Assembly: GCA_016933955.1 (NCBI GenBank)
Contig: JAFGTT010000038.1
Location: forward strand, 1 to 64,000
DNA from: Candidatus Zixiibacteriota bacterium
GTDB lineage: Bacteria; Zixibacteria; MSB-5A5; GN15; PGXB01
Length of the DNA: 64,000 nt
Direction of reading: 5' to 3'
Shown here one piece after another: positions 36,749-45,743 of the stretch (positions are counted from its first letter, which is position 1; each line of letters opens with the position of its first letter). The position numbers and the translations under genes are program-made. The notes below the pieces were generated by a model. That model saw only the letters and a list, made by a program, of their open reading frames with translations, made no database searches and was not told where the DNA came from.

Positions 36749-37035
36749 ATCGCTTCTCCTTCCAATTCAGACATCAGTCTATCGTGATCGAAATTAGTTT
36801 CAATTATCTGACTTCGGAAGGTGCGAGAGCACCGTTCATGAAGCTATATTCCGGTTATCGACCTCTGATACGATAATCTTGAAGAAAATCAAAAACCCGT
36901 AACCAGTTTAGATATAACGGCGGCGGGATGAGAATATGGCATTTATTTTTCTATATTATTGTTCGGCTATTGATTGCTACTATATGAAGAACCGTACGAT
37001 AGAGGATTAAAAGACTCCCCTATAGAAAACTGTAT
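36749..37035. other. Intergenic stretch upstream of the PilZ gene
   Basis: This AT-rich stretch separates the PilZ gene from the converging terminator of the protease gene. It should carry the PilZ promoter, but I find no well-spaced match. No repeat or RNA structure stands out. Confidence 0.4.
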
Positions 37036-37065
37036 AAAAAAAGACAGCCCCGGTGAGGCTGTCTT
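37036..37065 (-). terminator. Intrinsic terminator after the secreted protease gene
   Basis: AAGACAGCC (37041-37049) pairs with GGCTGTCTT (37057-37065). On the minus strand the stem is followed by seven T residues. It lies 45 bp past the stop at 37110. Confidence 0.9.
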
Positions 37066-37109
37066 GAGAGTATTGATTTCTTGGCCGGATATTCCCGCTG
37101 ACTCAATGC

Positions 37110-40034
37110 CTATGGACAAACCGGTTCCGAACCTTCCAAATATAAATAATGGACCAGGTAAGTGACATCAAGAATATTAATCGCTCCGTTTCCGTCGGCG
37201 TCACCCGCCTCGATTGGATCCGGTGCGGGTCCATCCTGGTAAAGGTATTTAATCAGGAAGGTGACATCAAGGATATTGACCAATCCGTTTCCGCTGGCGT
37301 CGCCGCAGACATAAGTCGGTTCGGCGGTGACATGAAGCTGGGCCGGAATATTCCAGGGATTATCCGGTTGATCGGGATCATTACTGGAAATGATAATATT
37401 CAGATTATACAGACCGGTATCTAATTCAGCGGTAGCGAATTCGCACGGGATGGTATCAGCCATGTTATATTCGAGAACGCCGGCCGTTTTGCCCATGGTC
37501 AGCCACTGGTAAGGAAGAAAGAATTTGACGGTCAGACTATCATGAAGATACTCGGAAAGATAGGCTACTTCAAGGCCATCAGTGCCATCAGCACTCTCTA
37601 TTCCCACGGCACAGGATGAAACATCGAATCCGGAAGCAATAGACAGATACTGATAAATAATTGTCCCGTCATTATATAAAACTACCTCGGCAGTAATAAC
37701 ATCGCCTGTGGCCGCGTTATATTCGGGGTAGTCAACAAACTGGATCACACAGCGACTGCCATCATTATGGATGAGAACCTGGGCGCCGGGATTGGCATCA
37801 TCGGTTGGATCGAGATCATCCCACAGCCAAGCCATGATATTATTCGGGGTGGTGGCGGTGGGCAGAGGGGTTCGCTGGCGCAGTTTCATACTGGTGGTGT
37901 CGAAGCCAATAATCCCGTTGGAGCCGACATACAATTGAGTATAGACGTTGCCATAAAAATTAAAGGCGAAACCGATATCGAACGGACCGGCATAGCTGTC
38001 ATCGTCCAGAAGGTCGGCCATATCCTCCCCGCTTCCGGTAATATCGATCCAGTCGAAAACCGGGCCCTCGGGTTCATCGGAATCAATCCAGTAGTAACCG
38101 TACTCATCAGGGCCGCCGGCATCCTTATCGACCACATACCCGCAGAGCGAAGGGGAGTCACCTTTTGGTTCATAATAGGTATAAAATTCTTCTGAATAAT
38201 CCCGACGGGCGGGAGCCAAACCGTTTTCCGATTCAAGCCGGGCTATCAGACCGCTGTTTTTAGCCGTCGATTCGGTCTTAATACTGTAGTTGAGAATCCC
38301 CAGGCCGCTATTGGTAATCACCAGAGTATCCTGAGTCGATTGATCCAGTTCCAGGGTTATATCGAAAGAGGCCGGAGTTACAGAAATGGCGGGAATGTAT
38401 TCGACCATAAAGCTGTAAATATCGGTAGTATCAACTCGACCTTCTGAATCTTTGGCGAATATATAATAATAGATCGAGGTTCCCTGAGGTTGAGTCGGGA
38501 TGAAACCATGATATTCGTCGCCGGCACCGGTTGACTCAAGCAAATCAGTGGACCAGACGGAATTGATTTCGTAGAAAAGAAGGAGAGAATCGGCAACCAG
38601 ATCGGCATTGGATTTGATAGTGCAGATTACTCCGTAGTCGTTCAAAGTGTCAATGGTATTGGATAAAGGATCATGGGTGATGGTAACACTGGCATAGGGA
38701 TCGAAACCATCAAGAGTCGTAGCCCCGGTATTATCGGGATCGAGCCAGTCTTTGAGACGGTTTGAGGATGACCCGCCGCCGTCCCATGACATGGCGAATT
38801 TACCATACCAGTCCGGAGTTATACTGGTGCATGAAGCATAACCGCCGTGAAGCTGTCCGACCACGCGGTGGTTCTGATCGAACAGGGGTGAACCGGAGGA
38901 ACCGCCTTCGGTCGTCCCGTCTTCCCAGTTACCGATCCGCCAGTGGGTGGTTCCGGAAGTCTGGAGATAATTAGCCGATGTGACAGGATCGTAATCGAAA
39001 GAGATCTTTTTAATATCACCGCTGGGGTGGTGGATGCCGGTCGAGGAAGTCGAGGCAACATCGATATTGGACCATCCGGCGAAATAAACACCATAAAATT
39101 CCGGCGGCTGTTCAGTCAATTCCAGCAGGGCAAAGTCGGACGTGGTATAGGTGGCCCTGAGGGTCGAACCCTGGACGGTCATATAGGTCGGCCCATTGGC
39201 ATTGGTGCATCCGGGACTTTCATAATTAAACATGAAAATCCAGGTGGTTTCACCGCCGAGACAGTGATTGGCAGTCAGGAAATAGGGGGTTTCATCCTGA
39301 CGGATATTGTTGACCAGGGATCCGGAACATATCCGCGAACCGCCTGCAGTCAGGATCATGGCCACGGCGCGTTTTTCATCCTGCCACGGTTCTCCCTCGG
39401 GACAGTTAATGTTATTATTGCATGACCCCGATTCGCCATAGCCTTTATCGGCCGAGGTTCGACCAAATCCGAAAACATCGCGATAACCATGTATGACACT
39501 CGAGATGGTCAATTCACCCTTGCCGCGAACATCGACCGGTTCATAATATTCAACCACGCAGGCTTCGCCGGGGGTGGGAGAAGTGGCAAACTGCCCGTGG
39601 TCTTTATTGTTGGCCGAGGTGAAGGCTCCCAGGACGGCGGTCCGGTCTTCGTTGTACACAAAGAGCCGGGCTCCATCGGGAAGACGGTATCGGCTGTAAA
39701 TCAAATTGATGGAATATGCTCCGGGGGAAACGATTTGAATTCTCCAAATATGGCTGCCATCCTCGAGTTCAGTCCAGAAACCGGAATTATCAAGATTAAA
39801 ATCGACCTCAAATGGTTTGCCGAAACGGAATGGTATCCCCAGCTTGGCTTCCTCGGCATCTTCGGCCAGCATCGCCTGGATATCGAAAGCCGGCATTTCC
39901 ATCTCCGGCGGTTCGGTGATAATGGCTTTGCCGAAACTTACCGGAGTACCTCCGGCGCTGATCTGGGCACTTGCGGAGGAACCCAGAATCAGAATGATGA
40001 TGGCCGCAAGAATAGTCACCTGTAACGGTTTCAT
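37110..40034 (-). CDS. Secreted lysyl-endopeptidase-like serine protease with dockerin
   Basis: About 974 residues. It has a signal peptide, a prodomain-like region, then a trypsin-fold (S1, PA clan) catalytic domain with His in LTANHC (H257), Asp in TSDFALLEL (D300) and Ser in GGSSGSPLF (S380). This pattern resembles bacterial lysyl endopeptidases. A beta-sandwich with ASPF-like repeats and a second beta domain with GSNGIIGF follow. The C-terminus is a duplicated dockerin: two Ca-loop motifs of the form CGDASGNGLVNILDVTFLI and [18 protein letters not shown]. The ATG at 40034 has an AGAGG site. The longer upstream frame is less likely. Confidence 0.9.
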   Translation of the reverse strand: MKPLQVTILAAIIILILGSSASAQISAGGTPVSFGKAIITEPPEMEMPAFDIQAMLAEDAEEAKLGIPFRFGKPFEVDFNLDNSGFWTELEDGSHIWRIQIVSPGAYSINLIYSRYRLPDGARLFVYNEDRTAVLGAFTSANNKDHGQFATSPTPGEACVVEYYEPVDVRGKGELTISSVIHGYRDVFGFGRTSADKGYGESGSCNNNINCPEGEPWQDEKRAVAMILTAGGSRICSGSLVNNIRQDETPYFLTANHCLGGETTWIFMFNYESPGCTNANGPTYMTVQGSTLRATYTTSDFALLELTEQPPEFYGVYFAGWSNIDVASTSSTGIHHPSGDIKKISFDYDPVTSANYLQTSGTTHWRIGNWEDGTTEGGSSGSPLFDQNHRVVGQLHGGYASCTSITPDWYGKFAMSWDGGGSSSNRLKDWLDPDNTGATTLDGFDPYASVTITHDPLSNTIDTLNDYGVICTIKSNADLVADSLLLFYEINSVWSTDLLESTGAGDEYHGFIPTQPQGTSIYYYIFAKDSEGRVDTTDIYSFMVEYIPAISVTPASFDITLELDQSTQDTLVITNSGLGILNYSIKTESTAKNSGLIARLESENGLAPARRDYSEEFYTYYEPKGDSPSLCGYVVDKDAGGPDEYGYYWIDSDEPEGPVFDWIDITGSGEDMADLLDDDSYAGPFDIGFAFNFYGNVYTQLYVGSNGIIGFDTTSMKLRQRTPLPTATTPNNIMAWLWDDLDPTDDANPGAQVLIHNDGSRCVIQFVDYPEYNAATGDVITAEVVLYNDGTIIYQYLSIASGFDVSSCAVGIESADGTDGLEVAYLSEYLHDSLTVKFFLPYQWLTMGKTAGVLEYNMADTIPCEFATAELDTGLYNLNIIISSNDPDQPDNPWNIPAQLHVTAEPTYVCGDASGNGLVNILDVTFLIKYLYQDGPAPDPIEAGDADGNGAINILDVTYLVHYLYLEGSEPVCP

Positions 40035-40370
40035 AACTGCCTCTCGTTTTTTCTTCCCATGTTTATCGCCTGTCAACGGGGATTATGTTCCGGTGTCGGA
40101 AGATTTTCCCGTGAGGTTAAGCCAATATAAAATCAATCAATTTTATTATGATGTTGAATGACTCAAATTTTAATACTTTAGTATTGTGGTCAGTTTATGT
40201 CAGTATCATCTTTAATATAGACTAAAAAAAAATCCCTGCAATCGATTTCTTAACATAAATTCGAAATCATGAATACAGAGCGGACGTTTTAAAACCTCTG
40301 TGTCGGCAAAACAGGAACTAGTCAAGGCAATTTTGGCGTAACTGAGTGAAATGTTTGCGGTTTTATAGGC
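40035..40370. other. Divergent intergenic region, protease / ccm
   Basis: This gap of about 340 bases lies between divergent genes and carries the promoter for ccmA at its right edge. The left side has the protease ribosome site. A small TAATACTTTAGTATT hairpin is visible near 40172 but has no clear role. No open frame of interest was found. Confidence 0.4.
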
Positions 40371-40400
40371 TTGACTTGACACGATCGCAGGCGTTATTCT
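40371..40400 (+). promoter_or_regulatory. Promoter for the ccm operon, possibly leaderless
   Basis: TTGACT (40371-40376) and TATTCT (40395-40400) are separated by 18 bp. A transcript starting about 7 bp after the -10 would begin roughly six bases before the ccmA ATG at 40413. There is no ribosome site before that ATG, so a leaderless message is plausible. Confidence 0.5.
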
Positions 40401-40412
40401 GTTGATTAATAT

Positions 40413-41030
40413 ATGCTCAGACTTAATGTGGAAAATGTGGGGCGATGGTTCGGGCGCCGCATGGTATTCGAGAATATCAATTTTACTCTGCAACCCGGAG
40501 AATCGCTGGCGGTGGTTGGCCCGAACGGGTCAGGGAAAACGACTCTTATTAAGATTATAACGGGATTGGGACTGCCAACCAAAGGCCGGGTGATTTTTTC
40601 AGATAATGGCTGTAAGCTGGATTTCGATATGTATCGTCCGAAATTATCTCTGGTGGCTCCATATCTGGCGTTATACGATTCCCTGACAGCCGTCGAAAAT
40701 CTGCGTTTTCTGTCCCGCGTCAATGGTCAAAAGGTTACAAATACTGAGATCGAAACGGTTCTGAAAAAAGTTGGTCTGGAAGGACGGGGCGGTGATATGG
40801 TCGAGGCATATTCGACCGGGATGAAACAGCGTCTTAAATACGCCGCGGCCATTATCAAGCGGCCAAAAGTATTATTACTCGATGAACCGAGCGCCAATCT
40901 TGATGAAGCCGGTAGGGGAATCATTCGTGGATTGATCGATTTATACCGGGAGAATGTCATTTTGATACTGGCCACCAATGAGAAGGAGGAGTATTCGCTT
41001 GCCGGACAACTCTGTCAACTGGGCGGCTAA
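40413..41030 (+). CDS. ccmA: Cytochrome c biogenesis ABC ATPase CcmA
   Basis: A 205-residue ATPase of the Ccm haem-handling machinery; it powers release of holo-CcmE together with CcmB and CcmC. Walker A is GPNGSGKTT (about 37-45), the signature is STGMKQRLKYA and Walker B is VLLLDEPSANLD. The gene order ccmA-B-C-D-E-F identifies it. No ribosome site precedes the ATG. Its 3' end overlaps ccmB by 32 bp. Confidence 0.93.
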   Translation: MLRLNVENVGRWFGRRMVFENINFTLQPGESLAVVGPNGSGKTTLIKIITGLGLPTKGRVIFSDNGCKLDFDMYRPKLSLVAPYLALYDSLTAVENLRFLSRVNGQKVTNTEIETVLKKVGLEGRGGDMVEAYSTGMKQRLKYAAAIIKRPKVLLLDEPSANLDEAGRGIIRGLIDLYRENVILILATNEKEEYSLAGQLCQLGG

Positions 41031-41682
41031 GATATTGGCGGTCACGCGTAAGGATCTGGTTTCGGAATTTCGGACCCGGTATGCCGTCAACGCCGTGGTG
41101 ATGTTCGCGCTGGTGACACTGACGGTGATATCCATGTCGCTGGGGATGATGGTACCGTCGACCGAACTGCTGGCGGCCCTGTTCTGGATTATTCTCTTTT
41201 TCGCCGCCATGTCCGGTCTGGCGCAAGTGTTCATTCGGGAGGAAGAAACCGGGACGGCAATGATTCTGAAATTATCGTCGCCCGGATTGACTATTTTTTT
41301 CGGCAAGCTGTTGTTCAATCTGCTTCTCCTGACAACGCTGGCAATATTGATCGTTCCGCTGTTTATAATTCTGTTCCATAGTTCACCGAATAACTGGGCA
41401 GTATTTTTAACGGGATTGGCTTTAGGCGTAGCCGGTCTGGCCGGGGCGACTACCATCATTGCGGCCATAGTTGCCAGGGCATCGATCAAGGGTGCCTTGT
41501 TTACGGTGTTGTCGTTTCCGGTGCTGGCGCCGCTTTTGATAGCGGTGATCGAGATCAGCAAGGTCGGTCTGGCGGGCGGTGGTTTTGGCGATATCTCCGC
41601 GCCACTGCAACTTCTGGTTGCCTATAATGTGGTTATGATAACGGTTTCGATGATGTTGTTTGATTTTGTCTGGCGACAGTAA
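40999..41682 (+). CDS. ccmB: Haem exporter membrane protein CcmB
   Basis: About 227 residues with six membrane helices. It forms the ABC transporter membrane part with CcmA and CcmC. FIREEETGTAMILKLSSP and the SPG/SS-like helix boundary match CcmB. The TTG at 40999 is preferred because an AAGGAGGAG site lies seven bases upstream; an ATG at 40978 would add seven residues. It overlaps ccmA by 32 bp. Confidence 0.92.
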   Translation: MPDNSVNWAAKILAVTRKDLVSEFRTRYAVNAVVMFALVTLTVISMSLGMMVPSTELLAALFWIILFFAAMSGLAQVFIREEETGTAMILKLSSPGLTIFFGKLLFNLLLLTTLAILIVPLFIILFHSSPNNWAVFLTGLALGVAGLAGATTIIAAIVARASIKGALFTVLSFPVLAPLLIAVIEISKVGLAGGGFGDISAPLQLLVAYNVVMITVSMMLFDFVWRQ

Positions 41683-41762
41683 AGATGTCAAAGAGGATTA
41701 AAATTGTAGATTATTTTAGTTACTTTATGGCCGTTTCAATACGTAAGATTGCTTAAGATATT

Positions 41763-42440
41763 ATGTGGTGGAAAATACTTTTACTGCCGGTTATGGGCGC
41801 CGTGATAATCGCCGCTTTTATGACTCCGTCGCCGATGAATCCCGGGAGTGCGGTCGGCGCGACGGATGTTTATCGGATTTTTTATTTTCATGTTCCTCAG
41901 GCCTGGGTGGCTTCGCTGGCCTTTATCATATCCATGTTTTTTTCCATAAGATATCTCAAAAATCACCGAATGGATGATGATTTGAGGGCGGTAACGGCGG
42001 CCCGACTGGGCCTGATTTTCTGCATTCTGGCGACTGTTACAGGTTCGATCTTCGCACGGATGACCTGGGGTGAATTCTGGAACTGGTCGGAAATCAGGGA
42101 AGTTTCGATTTTTATTCTTCTGATTATTTACGGCGCCTATTTTGCCCTTCGGTCGGCTTTGCCCAATCCCGAGACACGGGCGGCGCTCTCGGCGGTTATG
42201 TCGATTCTGTTTGCGGTGTCGGCGCTGTTTTTAATATTTATCCTGCCCCGTATTTATGCCGTTTTTTCGCAACACCCGTCCGATTCGATTGTGGATAAAA
42301 CCGGGCAGATAACCATGGGCGCGTCGGTCGCGATTATTTTTGGATTGTCGCTTTTTTCATTTACGATGCTGTTTTTATGGATGTACGGCCTGTCGGTCAG
42401 GACCGCCCGGCTGGCAGAAAAAAGTCTATCGGGGAGTTAA
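41763..42440 (+). CDS. ccmC: Haem-handling membrane protein CcmC
   Basis: A 225-residue membrane protein with six helices. CcmC places haem on CcmE. The periplasmic WWD-type loop reads WGEFWNWSEIREVS. The usual form is WGxxWxWDxRxTS, so the Asp is Ser here. The haem-axial histidines are at FHVPQAW (about 41-47) and near FSQHPS. The gene is 80 bp after ccmB and abuts ccmD. The changed WWD residue is worth noting. Confidence 0.9.
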   Translation: MWWKILLLPVMGAVIIAAFMTPSPMNPGSAVGATDVYRIFYFHVPQAWVASLAFIISMFFSIRYLKNHRMDDDLRAVTAARLGLIFCILATVTGSIFARMTWGEFWNWSEIREVSIFILLIIYGAYFALRSALPNPETRAALSAVMSILFAVSALFLIFILPRIYAVFSQHPSDSIVDKTGQITMGASVAIIFGLSLFSFTMLFLWMYGLSVRTARLAEKSLSGS

Positions 42441-42441
42441 A

Positions 42442-42558
42442 ATGGATGTGAACTTTATCGTAATGCTTGTTGTTCTCATAATCTGGCTGGGGATATTCTT
42501 ATATATGTTTTCGCTGGATAAGAAGTTGAGAAAACTGGAAAAGAAGAATGAAAGCTAA
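42442..42558 (+). CDS. ccmD: CcmD-like small membrane protein
   Basis: A 38-residue peptide with one transmembrane helix (VMLVVLIIWLGIFLYMF) and a Lys-rich cytoplasmic tail. Its size and position between ccmC and ccmE, with an overlap of 11 bp into ccmE, identify it as CcmD, the small subunit that helps release holo-CcmE. A GGGGAG site lies ahead of the ATG. Confidence 0.85.
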   Translation: MDVNFIVMLVVLIIWLGIFLYMFSLDKKLRKLEKKNES

Positions 42559-42946
42559 ATATATTATCGGATCGATAATCATAGTTGTTTTCGTTATTTG
42601 GGGAGCCTCGGCTTTCCTGAAAACCACAATTAAATATGTCACTTTTGCCGAAGCCCGGGAAGCCACACGAACAGTTCAGGTGGCGGGCCGGATAGATTTC
42701 AATGATGTTCATTTTGATGCCGAAAAAAATCGGCTGGAATTTTCCATAATCGAACTCAAGAACGACAGTGAAAAAATCCCGGAGCGGATGAAAGTCGTTT
42801 ACGGCGGTATAGTCCCGGGGAATTTCGACCAGGCCACTTCGGTTCTTGTCATAGGAAAACCGGGGAATGGTGTTTTCGAGGCCGAGAAGCTTTTGGTGAA
42901 GTGCCCATCGAAATACCAGGGGCTGGCGGAACAATCACAGGGATAG
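42548..42946 (+). CDS. ccmE: Haem chaperone CcmE, Cys (CxxxY) type
   Basis: A 132-residue protein with one N-terminal membrane helix (about 4-22) and an OB-fold domain. In classical CcmE a His in LLAKHDENY binds haem covalently. Here the equivalent segment is LLVKCPSKYQ, so Cys119 replaces His and Tyr123 is kept. This CxxxY form is known from archaea and from Desulfovibrio, where the Ccm system lacks CcmG and CcmH. The fold and operon position leave little doubt about identity. Overlap with ccmD is 11 bp. Confidence 0.93.
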   Translation: MKAKYIIGSIIIVVFVIWGASAFLKTTIKYVTFAEAREATRTVQVAGRIDFNDVHFDAEKNRLEFSIIELKNDSEKIPERMKVVYGGIVPGNFDQATSVLVIGKPGNGVFEAEKLLVKCPSKYQGLAEQSQG

Positions 42947-42952
42947 AAATAT

Positions 42953-45292
42953 ATGGACTCTGGACTTCCGGGCAATCTGGCAATTTTCCTGTCATTCGGT
43001 ATGGCCCTTCTTTCGGGAACGGCCTTTTTAATTACCTCTATCGGCAGGAAGAATCTTTATAATCTGGCCACCAGGGCCTATTACCTTCAGATTGTCATGG
43101 TGGCGGCGGCCTCGACATATTTATTTTATCTTTTCTTCAGCCATGATTTCAATATAGAGTATGTTTTCAGTTATTCCTCGACCGATCTGCCGTTTTTTTA
43201 CCTGGTGTCGGCCTTCTGGGGCGGGCAGGAAGGAACCTATCTTCTATGGCTTCTATTCAGTTCGCTGTTCGGTCTGATCATAATTCACGGTGGGGGGCGG
43301 TATCGTTTGTCGGGAATGGTGGTGTATACTTTCGTCAATTTATTTTTGATGATTATGCTGATCACATTATCGCCGTTCGAACCGCTAAAATTCGCGGCTT
43401 CAGAGGGAGCCGGGTTAAATCCGTTGTTACAGGATCCCTGGATGGTTATTCATCCGCCGGTGATGTTTATGGCTTTCGCCATGGCGGGGGTGCCGTTTGC
43501 GCTGGCCGTGACAGCCATGATGCGCCGTGATTACACCGACTGGCTGAGGCTGGTCTTTCCGTATGTAGTTTTAACCTCGCTGGCTTTGGCCATTGCCAAT
43601 GTCTTAGGCGGTTACTGGGCCTATAAAACTCTTGGCTGGGGTGGTTACTGGGCCTGGGACCCGGTTGAAAATACTTCCCTGATTCCCTGGTTGATTTCGC
43701 TGGCGCTGGTTCACGGTATGTTGATCGAAAAGAGAATCGGGGCGATGAGAAGATCGAATCTTCTCCTATCGGTCTTTATTTTTCTCCTGGTGGTTTACGG
43801 CACTTTTTTAACCCGTTCAGGAGTGCTGGCCGATTTTTCGGTCCATTCATTTGTCGATCTGGGGGTTAACGCTGTCCTGATTGCCTTCGTGACCCTTTTC
43901 CTGATCGGAACTATTATTATATTTCTAAGGGCCAACCGCGGAGAGATTATCGGGAGGCCGATGAATTACAATATTTATTCACGAGATTTTATTCTTCTGG
44001 CGGGGATGGTTCTGCTTCTGGCCTTTGGTCTGATCGTATTATTCTGGTCTTCTTTGCCGTTTTTGACCAGGTATATTTCGGAAGCACCAACGGCCGCCGA
44101 ACCGGCGACCTATAATACCTTTGCCTTTCCGCTGGCGATTGTCTTCAGCCTGTTTATGACCCTGGGCCCGTTTATAAATATGGCCGGCCGAAAGGGGGAG
44201 GATCTAAAATTGAGGGTGACGATTGCCGGAGCGTTTGGCCTGCTTGTTGGCGGGATAATATTTTTGACCGAAATGTCCAATCTGACGATATCCCTGATGG
44301 CTCTGATATATGTTTTCACCATAATGATTTATCTGAATGGGGACTGGTCCGGCAAAATCATCGCGGCCATGGTCATTGGAGTGGTGGCGGTCGCAGTCGC
44401 CGTATTGCTGGATGTCACCGATTTTTCCTATTTATTTTTTATCGGGGCCGCTGCCACTGCGGCGGCTTCCCAGATTATCGCAATATGGAAATATATCCCG
44501 GATCGAATCGGTCATCTGGGCGGGCATCTGACGCATTTCGGGTATGGCTTGATGATTCTCGGAATTCTGGCATCGTCGGCTTTTTCTTCCAGCGAAAGGA
44601 TTACCCTGCCAAGGGAATGGTGTTCCACGGCCATGGGTTATGATATTATCTATCATGGGATGCGGGGAAGTATTATGGAGCCAAACAATGAGATATTGCT
44701 GACCCTGGAAAAGGATGGTCGACGGATTGAGGCCTTTCCTCATTATTTCTATACCCGGCGGATGGACGGGATTATGAAACGCCCACATATCGAAAAAAGG
44801 CTGTTTTCCGACTTGTATCTGTCTCCACAGGAGGTTCAGGAAACCGAAAGTGGGCATGGGCTGATACTGAGTAAAGGGGAAACCCGGGTCCTGGACAGTA
44901 TTTCGATAACTTTTTTAGGTTTTAAAATTGGGTCGCACGCGTCACAGTCGGCCATGTCGGTCGGAGCCAGGTTGCAGGTAGAATACAATGGGACGATAGA
45001 TACGGTGACGCCGCTCCTGGTCAGTGATCCATCGGGTGGGACGGGGTCAATGAAATCGGAACCGGTTCGATTGGCATCGGGATTGGATTATGATATCTTT
45101 CTGGATCGGATTTATGCCGACAATGGAATGGCGGCTTTTTCAATACCGGGTTTGATCGAAACCGCCCCACCGGATCGGCTGATTCTCGATATCTCTCGAA
45201 AACCGTTGATCAATTTGCTCTGGATCGGCACTCTTATGGTCTTCGCGGGCATATTCTTATCTTTTTGGCGCCGCCTTTACAACCAATCTTAA
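42953..45292 (+). CDS. ccmF: Cytochrome c haem lyase subunit CcmF
   Basis: A 779-residue multi-pass protein, the haem lyase of the system. The WWD domain reads GWGGYWAWDPVENTSLIPWL (about 222-241). Conserved FLTRSGVLADFSVHSFV follows (about 281-297). A large periplasmic loop lies at about 540-745 before a final helix. It normally works with CcmH. No ccmG, ccmH or ccmI follows; the next gene is unrelated, so CcmF may act with a distant or missing partner. Confidence 0.95.
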   Translation: MDSGLPGNLAIFLSFGMALLSGTAFLITSIGRKNLYNLATRAYYLQIVMVAAASTYLFYLFFSHDFNIEYVFSYSSTDLPFFYLVSAFWGGQEGTYLLWLLFSSLFGLIIIHGGGRYRLSGMVVYTFVNLFLMIMLITLSPFEPLKFAASEGAGLNPLLQDPWMVIHPPVMFMAFAMAGVPFALAVTAMMRRDYTDWLRLVFPYVVLTSLALAIANVLGGYWAYKTLGWGGYWAWDPVENTSLIPWLISLALVHGMLIEKRIGAMRRSNLLLSVFIFLLVVYGTFLTRSGVLADFSVHSFVDLGVNAVLIAFVTLFLIGTIIIFLRANRGEIIGRPMNYNIYSRDFILLAGMVLLLAFGLIVLFWSSLPFLTRYISEAPTAAEPATYNTFAFPLAIVFSLFMTLGPFINMAGRKGEDLKLRVTIAGAFGLLVGGIIFLTEMSNLTISLMALIYVFTIMIYLNGDWSGKIIAAMVIGVVAVAVAVLLDVTDFSYLFFIGAAATAAASQIIAIWKYIPDRIGHLGGHLTHFGYGLMILGILASSAFSSSERITLPREWCSTAMGYDIIYHGMRGSIMEPNNEILLTLEKDGRRIEAFPHYFYTRRMDGIMKRPHIEKRLFSDLYLSPQEVQETESGHGLILSKGETRVLDSISITFLGFKIGSHASQSAMSVGARLQVEYNGTIDTVTPLLVSDPSGGTGSMKSEPVRLASGLDYDIFLDRIYADNGMAAFSIPGLIETAPPDRLILDISRKPLINLLWIGTLMVFAGIFLSFWRRLYNQS

Positions 45293-45520
45293 GCGGTGAT
45301 TTCCACGGCTGTTGCGATGGGGGGAGAATGGATTGTCTGAGTCTATGATCGGCAACTATCTGACGTTAATATTCTAACATAAATCTATCGTTTTATACTG
45401 TTGAAGTGAGATATCCTTTTTTTACTCCGGGAGTTCGGCATATGGGATATTAATGACAAAACCGTGACAATTGTATCAACCGCAGAATAGTGAGAAAAAA
45501 TCTAAAAAAATTAAATTTTT
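45293..45520. other. Intergenic stretch after ccmF
   Basis: About 230 bases with no convincing gene. AT-rich runs near 45497-45522 form an UP-element-like block in front of the promoter described next. A minus-strand open frame at 45450-45686 exists but has poor composition. Confidence 0.4.
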
Positions 45521-45551
45521 TTGAGATCAATTTAATAATTCGGCGTATAAT
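45521..45551 (+). promoter_or_regulatory. Promoter with upstream A/T tracts
   Basis: TTGAGA (45521-45526) and TATAAT (45546-45551) are 19 bp apart, with A/T tracts just upstream (about 45497-45522). A perfect TATAAT box suggests a strong promoter. A terminator follows only about 30-60 bp after it and lies before the next gene at 45744. Confidence 0.5.
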
Positions 45552-45582
45552 ATAGTGCCTTACACATAGTCCCTCCCAGAAG

Positions 45583-45612
45583 GATGTCGCCGGTAACGGC
45601 GGCATCTTTTTT
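45583..45612 (+). terminator. Hairpin with T-run between promoter and first STAS-like gene
   Basis: GATGTCGCCG (45583-45592) pairs with CGGCGGCATC (45597-45606) with one G-T pair and a GTAA loop, followed by six T residues. Because a promoter lies about 30 bp upstream and the next start is at 45744, it may act as an attenuator or end a short RNA. Confidence 0.75.
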
Positions 45613-45743
45613 ATTTGTGGAGCGGCAGAAAGTGTTTGACTTTTTGCCGATATATCATTTATTAGAGCATCGCTAGTCGATACCATTTTCGCCCTTATAG
45701 TACGCGTGGTTTTCCGCTATATCCAGTATTGATCGGAGTTATA

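Noticed and set aside
45450-45686. Minus-strand open frame of 78 codons between ccmF and the STAS-like genes
   Set aside because: Overlaps the promoter and terminator of the other strand, has no ribosome site and a low-complexity product.
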